Shown: piece by piece, positions 55,870-64,000 of the stretch
Layout: each line of letters opens with the position of its first letter
Position numbering within the stretch: position 1 is the stretch's first letter
NCBI GenBank assembly: GCA_963800725.1
Contig: CAWDCE010000027.1
Span: 91,539-155,538, forward strand
From: Bog-473 sp963800725
GTDB taxonomy: Bacteria; Actinomycetota; Acidimicrobiia; Acidimicrobiales; RAAP-2
Reading direction: 5' to 3'
DNA length: 64,000 bases
Notes under the pieces: generated by a model
What the model was told of the DNA's origin: nothing
Seen by the model: the letters and a program-made list of their open reading frames with translations, nothing else
Database searches by the model: none
Made by a program: the position numbers and the translations under genes

Positions 55870-56283
55870 TCACGAGGTGATGGCGCGCAGTCGCTCGGCG
55901 AACTCGCCGGCGCTGTCACCGGCACCGGGGCCCGGGGTGGCCGTCAGGGCCATGAGCTTGCCCATGTCGCCTTCGACCTTGACCTTGCCGGCCATGAAGG
56001 CCTGCATGCCGGCTTGGGGGTTGCCTTCGATGAGAATGGCCTTGGCCGTGGCGTAGTCGACGGTCACTTTGAGGTCGTGGTTCTCCACGTGACCGGTGTC
56101 GAGCACGAGTTGCCCCGACGTGGTGTCGAGGTGGGCCTCGATCTCTTTGTCACCGAATGGGACACCGGTCACCACCAGATTCATCCGAACGCTGTGCGGG
56201 GTATTCGGCGCGAGGTCCGCGTATTCGGCGCGCAGTTTGCGGGCCTCGTCCAACCACTCATCGCTCAAGAACGGGTACGGCAT
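55870..56283 (-). CDS. SCP2 sterol-carrier domain protein
   Basis: Intact 137-residue lipid-binding protein: MPYPFLSDEWLDEARKLRAE, SVRMNLVVTGVPFGDKEIEA, LDTTSGQLVLDTGHVENHDL, KVTVDYATAKAILIEGNPQA, AFMAGKVKVEGDMGKLMALT. The VKVEGDMGKLM segment lines the SCP2 cavity. It has no enzyme domain, so it is a stand-alone carrier for acyl-CoA or sterol. ATG at 56281-56283 behind CGAGGAGCC. It is transcribed toward the preceding hydrolase (15 bases apart, tail to tail) and divergent from the next one. Confidence 0.93.
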   Translation of the reverse strand: MPYPFLSDEWLDEARKLRAEYADLAPNTPHSVRMNLVVTGVPFGDKEIEAHLDTTSGQLVLDTGHVENHDLKVTVDYATAKAILIEGNPQAGMQAFMAGKVKVEGDMGKLMALTATPGPGAGDSAGEFAERLRAITS

Positions 56284-56409
56284 GAGAATGGCTCCTCGCT
56301 TGTCTGACGTTGCTGGCGTGCTTCGTGCGCAACCAAGGTTGTCGTCTTCCCCGCCGGGAACCTTGGGACCGCCGGAACCCTACTCGCCCCACTACTAGCA
56401 TGCCGAAGC

Positions 56410-57175
56410 GTGAGTGCTCCCATCATGCCCGCAGCCGAACCCTATTCGGCCACCGGAGACGCGAGGGGTGCCCTGGTCCTGCACGGATTTACCGGCAACC
56501 CCCAGTCGATGCGCGGCCTGGCGCTGGCCTTGGCCGATGCGGGGCTGAGCGTCGAGCTCCCGCTGCTTCCGGGCCATGGCACCGAGGTGGACGACCTGGT
56601 GCCCACCCGTTGGCAGGACTGGTCGGCCGCCGTGGACGCGGCCTATCTCGAGTTGGCCAGCCGGTGTGAGTCCGTGGTGGTGGTCGGGCTCTCGATGGGC
56701 GGCTCTTTGAGCGTGTGGCTGGCCGAACATCACCCCGAGATCGCCGCACTCGTCGTGGTCAACCCGCTCATTGCTGCTCCCGATGACGACACGGTCGCCC
56801 TCATCGCCGCCATGATCGAAGGCGGCGATGAGTTGGCGCCGGGAATCGGATCGGACATCGCCCTCGAAGGTTCGGTCGAGCTGGCCTACGACCAGCTCCC
56901 CTTGCGTGCCGTCCAATCGCTCTTCGCCGGCGTCGCCGAGGTCGAGGCCGCCCTCGACCTGGTCACGTGCCCGGTGCTCTTGTTCTCCTCTCTCAACGAC
57001 CATGTGGTGGCGCCGGTGTCGGGGGAGCGCCTGGCCGCTCGGGTGAGCGGTCCGGTCGAGCGCATCATCTTGGAGCGCAGCTTCCATGTGGCAACGCTCG
57101 ATTTTGATCGCGATGAAATCGAGGCGCGCGACCGTCGAGTTCGTGACCGCCACCTTGGCGGGCGGGACCCAATGA
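56410..57175 (+). CDS. Alpha/beta hydrolase (monoacylglycerol lipase/carboxylesterase type)
   Basis: Reads GALVLHGFTGNPQSMRGLAL, ELPLLPGHGTEVDDLVPTRW, the nucleophile elbow VVVVGLSMGGSLSVWLAEHH, the acidic residue in LLFSSLNDHVVAPVSGERLA and the histidine in ERSFHVATLDFDRDEIEA. These are typical of Est30/monoglyceride lipases. One extra base near 57130 shifts the last 15 codons; the left-arm copy shows the true end TVEFVTATLAGGTQ, whose TGA overlaps the gatC ATG. GTG start at 56410. Probably cotranscribed with gatCAB. Confidence 0.92.
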
Positions 57176-57498
57176 GCGAGGCCACCGAGGGAGCGTCGAC
57201 CAGCGGGCTGAGCGCGGCCGACGTGATCCACGTCGCCCGCCTGGCCCGATTGGACCTGAGCGATGCGGAAGTGACGCTCTTTACCGCCCAATTGCGCAGC
57301 GTGCTCGACCATGCGGCCGATGTCGGTGCACTCGACCTGTCCCACCTTGCCCCGTCGTCGCGCCCGATCCCTATCGTCAACGTGCTGCGCCCCGACGAGC
57401 CGGTGCCGAGCCTCGAGCGCGACGAGGTGCTGGCCTGCGCCCCTTCGGTCGAAGACGACCGCTTCCGGGTCCCGCGGATCGGGGGCGAAGCGCCATGA
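57172..57498 (+). CDS. gatC: Aspartyl/glutamyl-tRNA amidotransferase subunit C
   Basis: Intact 108-residue subunit that braces GatA and GatB. It reads LSAADVIHVARLARLDLSDA, EVTLFTAQLRSVLDHAADVG, LDLSHLAPSSRPIPIVNVLR and PDEPVPSLERDEVLACAPSV, followed by the conserved DDRFRVPRI. The ATG overlaps the hydrolase stop, and its TGA overlaps the gatA ATG, so gatCAB are translated in sequence. Confidence 0.96.
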   Translation: MSEATEGASTSGLSAADVIHVARLARLDLSDAEVTLFTAQLRSVLDHAADVGALDLSHLAPSSRPIPIVNVLRPDEPVPSLERDEVLACAPSVEDDRFRVPRIGGEAP

Positions 57499-58917
57499 CC
57501 AGCGCGACTGTCATCGCGGCTTCGGTGCGCGGCGGCGAACGCTCGGCCCGCGAGGTCACCGAGGCTGCGCTGGCCGACATTGCGGCTCGCGACGACGACG
57601 TGCACGCCTTCTTGTTGGTGATGGGCGATGAGGCCTTGGCCCAGGCCGACGCGGTCGATGCGGCCGTCGCTCGGGGAAGCGACCCCGGGCCGCTCGCTGG
57701 CGTGCCCGTGGCCTTGAAGGACAACCTGTGCACCAAAGGCATCTCGACCACCTGTGGTTCTCGGATCCTCGAGGGCTGGCGCCCCCCCTACGACGCGACG
57801 GTGGTCGAGCGTCTGTGCGCGGCTGGGGCCATCTCGCTCGGCAAGACCAACATGGACGAGTTCGCGATGGGCAGTTCGACGGAGAACTCGGCCTTCGGGC
57901 CGACTCGCAACCCCCGTCAAGTCGACCGGGTGCCCGGCGGGAGCAGCGGCGGTTCGGCCGCCGCGGTAGCGGCGGGGTTCTCACCGCTCGCGCTCGGTTC
58001 GGACACCGGCGGGTCGATCCGCCAGCCCGCTGCATTGTGCGGGGTCGTCGGCATGAAGCCGACCTACGGCAGCGTCTCTCGCTACGGCTTGGTCGCCTTT
58101 GCCTCTTCGCTTGACCAGATTGGCCCGTTCGCCCGCAGCGTCGAGGATGCCGCCCTCCTCTTCGATGCCATCAGCGGCCACGATCCCCTCGACAGCACAT
58201 CGCTCGCGGCCGAGTCCGCCCCGACCCTTCGCACCATTCGCGACGGGGTCGAAGGGGTGCGCGTCGGGCTGTGTCCCGACCTGATCGATGGCTGCGCGCC
58301 CGACGTGGCGGCCCGTGTCTATGCCGTGGCCGAAGCGCTCGTTGCGCTCGGGGCCAAGGTCGACGAGGTCCGGGTCCCAGAAATTCGCCTACGGGTTGTC
58401 GGCCTATTACTTGATTGCGCCGGCTGAAGCCTCGTCGAACCTGGCCCGCTATGACGGCGTGCGCTACGGACTGCGCGTCGACGCGGACGACGTCGCCGAC
58501 ATGAACACCGCCACGCGCACCGCGGGCTTCGGCGATGAGGTCAAGCGGCGCATCATGCTCGGGACCTACGCCCTCTCGGCGGGGTACTACGACGCCTATT
58601 ACGCCCAGGCCCAGCGGGTGCGCACCCTGGTCATGAATGCCTTCGAGCGGGCCTACTTGTCCGTCGACGTGCTCCTCGGGGCTACCGCGCCGACCACGGC
58701 CTTCGCGCTCGGGGCCAAGGTGGACGACCCCATGGCCATGTACATGAACGACATCTGCACCATTCCTTCGAACCTCTCGGGTCATCCGGCCATCTCGGTG
58801 CCCTATGGGGTCGGCGACGACGGCCTGCCGGTCGGGGTCCAAGTGCTCGCCCCCGCGCTCGGCGAAGGCCTGTTGTTCCGCGTCGCCCACGCGCTCGAAA
58901 CGACGGTGGCTGCGTGA
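57495..58917 (+). CDS. gatA: Aspartyl/glutamyl-tRNA amidotransferase subunit A, one frameshift
   Basis: Amidase-signature enzyme feeding ammonia to GatB for Gln-tRNA/Asn-tRNA formation. LAGVPVALKDNLCTKGISTT has the catalytic lysine, VPGGSSGGSAAAVAAGFSPL the cis-serine, and GSDTGGSIRQPAALCGVVGM the nucleophilic serine. A one-base error near 58381 shifts into FAYGLSAYYLIAPAEASSNL, then TAGFGDEVKRRIMLGTYALS and NLSGHPAISVPYGVGDDGLP. About 473 residues. The stop overlaps the gatB GTG. Confidence 0.96.
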
Positions 58918-60495
58918 GCCCCGACACGACGTGGGAAATGGTGATCGGACTCGAGGTGCACTGCGAGTTGGCCACCCAAACCAAGCTGTTCTGCGGGTGT
59001 CGCAACGCGTTTGGCGACGAGCCCAACACCAATGTGTGCCCGGTCTGCCTCGGCTTGCCCGGCTCGCTCCCGGTCCTCGATGCCCACGTGGTTGAGTTGG
59101 CCATGCGCATCGGCACCGCGCTGCACTCGGACATCCGCCCGAGCACCTTTGCGCGCAAGAACTACTTCTATCCCGACCAGCCCAAGGACTACCAGATCAG
59201 CCAATACGACGAACCGCTCAATGCTCGGCTGGCTGGCTCGACCTGCCCGACGGTATGCGGATCGGGATCACCCGGGCCCACATGGAAGAAGACACGGGCA
59301 AGCTCGACCCACGTTGGCGGCAGTGGTCGGATCAACGCGGCGAAGTCACGGCTGGTTGACTACAACCGCTGGGGCATGCCCCTGGTCGAGATCGTCCAGC
59401 GAGCCCGACATGGCCACGGCGAGCCAGGCGCGCGGCCTATGCCGCCGAGTTGCGGGGCATCTCTGGTCGCCACGGGAGCGCGGATGGCCGGATGGAAGAG
59501 GGCTCGATGCGCGTCGATGCCAACGTGTCGGTCCAGCCGCGCGGGACCCCCGAGTTCGGACCCGTGTGAGATCAAGAACCTGAACTCGCTGCGCTCGCTC
59601 GGTCGGGCCATCGATTACGAGGTGGCCGCAGGTCGCGTGATTGAAGGAGGCGGGGGACGTCGACCAAGAGACCCGACACTGGGACGAGGGCGCGGGGCGC
59701 ACTCGGCGATGCGCTCGAAGGAAGAGGCCAACGACTACCGCTACTTCCCCGAGCCGACCTGGTGCCTTGGGCCCCCGACGCACCGTGGCGCGCCCGTGTG
59801 GCCGAGAGCCTCGGGCCAATGCCGGCCGATCGTCGGGCCGCGTGGTGGCGTCGCTCGGCGGTACCGCGACCCCAGAGCGGAGGTGTAACGTACCCTCGGT
59901 CGGCCGTGGTGGACCTCGGTCTCGACGCCTTGGTGACTGCTGTGATCCGCGGCTCCGGCATCGGCAGGCCTGCACTCGCCCTGGGCGTCGGACGAAGTGG
60001 TGGCCGAGAGCGAAGGGCGAGGCTTCAAAGTCGCACCCCGATTCGTTCGCGGCCACCGCGTCGATGGAGGCAGGTGGTGCGCTTTCTGCCACCCAGTCGA
60101 AGCTCGGCGCTCGCCGCCTTGTTGGCGGCCGGTGGCGGTGACCCGGCGCAGATCGCCAAGGAGATGGGCTACTGGAGGCGGCTCGCGGGCCCGAGCAACC
60201 TCAGCGGGGCCGTCGCCGAGGTGGTCGCGGCCCACCCGGACGAGCGGGCCGCGCTGGCCGAAGGCGATCGCAAGCTCCAGGGTTCTTCGTCAAGGCCGTG
60301 CTCGACGCCACCCACAACAAGGCCAACGGCAAGGAAGCTGTGGCCAACTCCAGCGCCTCTTGGGTTCAGCGGCACCGCAGCGCGCGGCTACGTGCGGGCG
60401 GGGCTGGGGCGTGCGTGTGGTCGCGGACGCTCATCTGGGCCGCACGAAGAGCCGATCTGTCGCGTCCAACTCACCGAAGGTATCGGGTGCACTGA
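58914..60495 (+). pseudogene. gatB: Aspartyl/glutamyl-tRNA amidotransferase subunit B, many frameshifts (right arm)
   Basis: GTG start overlaps gatA. The first 100 residues are clean: TTWEMVIGLEVHCELATQTK, CGCRNAFGDEPNTNVCPVCL, KNYFYPDQPKDYQISQYDEP. After about 59,220 the frame changes many times, yet fragments LVDYNRWGMPLVEIV, EIKNLNSLRSLGRAIDYEVA, MRSKEEANDYRYFPEP and the tail FVKAVLDATHNKANGKEAVA keep the order of GatB. The 3' end is uncertain between about 60,360 and 60,495. It is clearly a different sequence from the left-arm gatB. Sequence quality, not biology, is the likely cause of the breaks. Confidence 0.82.
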
Positions 60496-60509
60496 GAGAG
60501 GTTGGCATT

Positions 60510-62737
60510 GTGCTCACCACGCGAAGTGAGACGGGCAAGGTCGGCGACGAAGGATCCACCACCGTGCGGGTGCCTGGCGGCGGTCGTTACGACCACCGCC
60601 GGTTGGTCCGCGTCCTGGATCCTCGCCCTCATTGTGCGAACCGTCATCGCCCAGGTGTTCGGGACCCACTTCCAGAAGAAGTTCCCGCTTGGGCAATACC
60701 CGCACCCCAACAAGCCGCCAAGCACCTGGCGGCCCGCTTCCCGGCCAAAAAAGGCGGGCGACACCGCCCACGTGGTGTTCCACAGCACCGGGGCCCTCAC
60801 GAGCGGAGCCAACCGGCGGCGGTCAACGTGGTGGGTGGGGCGTCGATCGAACCCCGGCGCACGTGCGGACTACTAGCCCGTTCGCCGTGGTACGGGTGCC
60901 AGATTGACCCGACGGCACAATTGGCTACGCGGTGGTCGAGTTCGACACCACGACCGACCAACTCCCTTCCGCCTGAAGGATGCAAGGCAGTGGTGGCGAC
61001 GGCGGAAGCGGCTGAGCACGTTGGGTTCTCCGTGTCGCTTGGGCACGCCGATCTGGCCGTCTTATCGGTGGCACGGGCCCGAGTGAGGGCATTGGGATCG
61101 TGGCCGCCATGATCATCAGGCCTGGGGCGTCGGGTTGGTCGTCGCCATGGGCCTTCCCATCGTCACCGCCCTCTTGGTCGGCATGGGTCGCGGCGAAGAA
61201 CCAGACCCACCATTTTTTGGTGGTGCCCCATGTTCGCCGCCGAGATGGCGGCGATGATCGGCATCGGGTCGGCATTGACTACGCGGTCGTTCATAGCGAC
61301 GCGTGATTGCCAGGACTCTTCGAGGGCCGCTACCCGCGGGTGGGGTGGTGTGGTCGCCGATGACCTCGGGTCGCTCGGTGTTGTTCGCCGGCGGCACCGT
61401 GGTGATCTCGCTCTTTGGTTCGTTCTCGATTGGCTAGCCGCACATCATCGGTCTGGCCACGGCCTGTATCGCCGCGCGTTGATGGTGCTGGTGGCGGCGC
61501 TGACCTTGTTGCCCGGCCCTGCTCGGGTTCGCCGGCAAAGCCATCGACAAGGCGCACATTCCCTGCCTACCTCGAAGCCGGCGGTCCACCGTCTCCGACG
61601 GGCTTTTGGTATCGCGGCAGCTGGTTGTCGAGCGTCGCGCCCGGATCACCGGCACCCTGGCCGTCTCGGCGTTGTCCTTGGCTGTCCCGTTCCTCTCTGA
61701 TGCGCCTGGCCTTTACCGACGCGGGAACTACCCGCCCAACCAGACCAACGTGCCAGGCCTATGACCTCTTGGCCAAGGGATTTGGCCGGGATTCAACTGC
61801 CCTCGGTCATAGCCGTGGCGATGCCCGGACCCGGGGCCACCACTATGGTTGAGCACCTGGCCAATGCCATTTCTGACACCGGGGGTCGCCTTCGTCGCCC
61901 CCGCACAGTTCGACAAACGCGGAGCGAACCGGTGCAGTGGTGGTGGCCAACTCCGCGGACCTCGCCTCAAGCCGCCCAGACCGAGAAACTCGTGCGCACC
62001 CTGCGCACGAGGTGATTCCCCCGGTAGTGGCGGGCACCGGGGTCGACGCTCAGGTCGGGGAGAGACCGCCGCGAGCATCGACGCAGCGGCTTTTCTCTCC
62101 GCCGGCTGTCTGGGTGATCGGGGCGGTGCTTCTTGTCTGTCGCTCTCTTCTGATGGCCGTGTTCCGATCGATCGCCATTCCCATCAAGGCGGCGGTGATG
62201 AACCTGCTGTCGTCGGCGCCGCCTACGGCGTGATGGTGGCCGTCTTTCATGGGGTTCGCTGGGTGGGCGATCGGCATCGGCCACACCGGGCCGATCGACC
62301 CATGGATCCCGCTCACCATGTTCACCATCTTTTCGGGCTGTCGATGGACTACGAGGGTTCTTTCGCGAATCAGAGAAGAGTGGCGGCGCACCGACGACAA
62401 CTCCACGGCCGTGGCCGACGGCGTGGCCCTCACCGGCGGATCATCACCGCGGCCGCCGCCATCATGTTCTGCGTTTCGGCTCTTCGGTCATCAACGACCC
62501 GCTGCACATCTTGAAGGTGTTGGCCTCGGACTGGCGGTCGCCGTGCTCATCGACGCCACCATCGTGCGCATGGTCCTGGTCCCTTCGGTCATGGAACTCT
62601 CGGTCGGGCGAACTGGTGGATGCCGGCCTGGCTCGACCGACATCGTCCCCACCTTGGGCGTCGAAGTCGACGCCGAACCCGAGGTGAACCGGGGCCAGCC
62701 GTCGCCCCCTGACCGGACCCGTATGCTCTTGGTATGA
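60510..62737 (+). pseudogene. MMPL/RND-family membrane transporter, many frameshifts (right arm)
   Basis: Readable pieces in order: RYDHRRLV, IAQVFGTHFQKKFPLGQ, AARFPAKK, MTSWPRDLAG region aligning with the left PNQTTRQAYDLLAKGFG block, GPIDPWIPLTMFTIFSGCRW, and HLEGVGLGLAVAVLIDATIV near the end, then TLGVEVDAEPEVNRGQPSPP and a stop whose TGA overlaps the ilvD ATG. The gatB-MMPL gap is longer than in the left arm and the C-terminal tail is different and 15 or so residues longer, so it is a distinct allele or orthologue. The start (GTG at 60510) is a guess. Confidence 0.7.
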
Positions 62738-64000
62738 CCGACGAGGATCCGGCGACGAAAACAATCCGAGCGGACGGGGATGAAGCCCCGTAGCTACGAA
62801 GTCACCGAAGGGCCCGAGCGGGCCCCGGCCCGGGCGATGCTCCGGAGCGGTCGGGATGACCCACGACGATTGGGACAAGCCGCAGATCGGCGTGGCGTCG
62901 AGTTGGAACAAGTGACGCCCTGCAACATGTCGCTCGACCGGTTGGCCAAGCGGTCCAAAGAAGGCGTCGTGTGACCGGCCGGCGGTTCCCCTTGGAGTTC
63001 GTGACCATTGCCGTTTCCGACGGCATCTCGATGGGCCATGAAGGCATGCGGGCCTCGTTGGTCAGCCGCGAAGTGATCGCTGACTCCGTCGAGACGGTGA
63101 TGCACGCCGAGCGCTTCGACGGGCTGGTCACCTTTGCCGGGTGCGACAAATCGCTGCCGGGAATGCTCATGGCGGCGGCCCGGGTCAATCTCCCGAGCGT
63201 CTTTCTCTACGGTGGCTCCATCCTTCCGGGTCGGCTGAGGGACCGGGCCCTTGACGTGGTCAGTGTGTTCGAGGCGGTCGGGGCGAACGCCGTCGGTGAG
63301 CTCAGCGACGAAGAACTCGGTCTCATCGAGCGAAATGCCTGTCCCACGGTGGGTTCGTGCGCCGGGATGTTCACGGCCAACACCATGGCCTCGGTCGCCG
63401 AAGCCCTCGGCATGTCGCTGCCCGGGAGCGCCTCGGTCCCGGCGGTCGTCGGCGCCTCGACGATCTGGCGTTTCAATCGGGACAAGCGGTGGTGGAACTC
63501 CTGGCGGGGCGGGGATCCGACCCCGTCACATCCTCACCAAGGCGGCCTTCGAGAACGCCATTGCGGTGGTCATGGCCCTCGGGGGTTCGACCAACGCCGT
63601 GCTCCACCTCTTGGCCATCGCCAACGAGGCCCGGGTGGATCTCGAGCTCGACGACTTCAACAAGGTGGCTGCACGGGTGCCCCATCTGGCCGACACCAAG
63701 CCACACGGCCGGTTCCACATGTACGACGTGGACCGATCGGGGGAGTCCCCGTCGTCCTTCGTGAACTGTTGGAGGCCGGCCTCCTCCACGGCGACGTGCT
63801 GACGGTCACCGGTCGCACGATGGCGCAGATCTCGCTGCTCTGGACCCGCCGGCACCTGACGGCACGGTGGTCCACCCACTGAGCGACCCCATTCACAAAG
63901 ACGGGGGCATCGCCATCCTCACCGGGTCGCTGGCTCCCAAGGGATCGGTGGTCAAGGTGGCCGGGATCGACACGTTGACCTTCGACGGCATCGTGCCGTT
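62734..64000 (+). pseudogene. ilvD: Dihydroxy-acid dehydratase, 5' part, frameshifted, cut by window edge (right arm)
   Basis: ATG at 62734 gives MTDEDPATKTIRADG, then after a shift KPRSYEVTEGPERAPARAML, TPCNMSLDRLAKRSKEGV, then from 62,971 a long clean part FPLEFVTIAVSDGISMGHEG, FAGCDKSLPGMLMAAARVNL, ACPTVGSCAGMFTANTMASV with the cluster cysteines, and after more shifts VVMALGGSTNAVLHLLAIAN and RVPHLADTKPHGRFHM. Compared with the left-arm ilvD the protein is close but the DNA differs at many third positions and the N-terminus is different. At least four indels. Confidence 0.9.

Larger units (their letters stand above)
51015..64000 (+). repeat. Right arm of a 26-kb inverted duplication
   Basis: Mirror of 38.0-51.0 kb. 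It reads cleaner than the left arm for gatC and gatA, but from about 59.2 kb it is dense with frameshifts. Its ilvD, MMPL and gatB differ from the left copies by many synonymous substitutions and even have different intergenic bases and N-termini. Confidence 0.95.

Overview
The window is high-GC (about 63-66 % by eye) actinobacterial DNA, most likely from a member of the class Acidimicrobiia or a close relative. The evidence is GTG-rich gene starts, PASTA kinase, DHA2 and MMPL transporters, GatCAB, SCP2, acyl-CoA dehydrogenase, luciferase-like and DUF1214/sulfotransferase genes typical of lipid-degrading Actinobacteria, and branched-chain amino acid genes scattered over several loci. Many genes carry single-base frameshifts, some of them compensating, which points to an unevenly polished long-read contig. 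I therefore give gene spans across frameshifts where both halves clearly belong to one protein.

Layout, 1-16.3 kb: a lipid-catabolism thiolase behind a KstR-like palindrome; fragments of a VapC toxin and of an acyl-CoA dehydrogenase; a MarR/OhrR-like repressor with a perfect inverted-repeat operator; then a seven-gene minus-strand run leuB-ilvE-cimA-hydrolase-unknown-hydrolase-acyl-CoA dehydrogenase (10.9 to 2.9 kb). Divergent from it is greA-leuC-leuD, followed by adenine deaminase and an acetyltransferase.

16.3-20.4 kb is a lower-GC accessory stretch of small unknown genes. It has two diverged members of one unknown protein family (FPxLPGTH proteins), a DUF402 gene and a lipoprotein. Four exact copies of a 16-bp motif, TGCCCC-N4-CGCCGG, are all in one orientation, and each separates one gene from the next.

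20.4-39.5 kb is amino-acid biosynthesis: leuA, serA, an aspartate-type aminotransferase, serC, ilvB-ilvN-ilvC and ilvD, with acetyltransferases, a luciferase-like oxidoreductase, and a DUF1214-SDR-sulfotransferase group between them. The leuB, leuA and ilvB transcripts each begin with a short leader peptide rich in Leu, Val or Ile, followed by a hairpin and an intrinsic terminator. They look like three ribosome-mediated attenuators of one design. With CimA present, the window covers most of leucine, valine and (threonine-independent) isoleucine synthesis.

38.0-64.0 kb is one enormous inverted duplication centred near 51,014. Reading outward from the centre, both arms carry PASTA kinase, CxxC protein, DHA2 transporter, alpha/beta hydrolase, SCP2 protein, second hydrolase, gatC, gatA, gatB, MMPL transporter and ilvD. 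The inner 7 kb of the arms are almost identical. Farther out they diverge to the level of different species, with a GC-richer patch at about 40.6-43.7 kb in the left arm and heavy frameshifting after about 59 kb in the right arm. A head-to-head misassembly of two related genomes, or a fold-back artefact, is the likeliest explanation.
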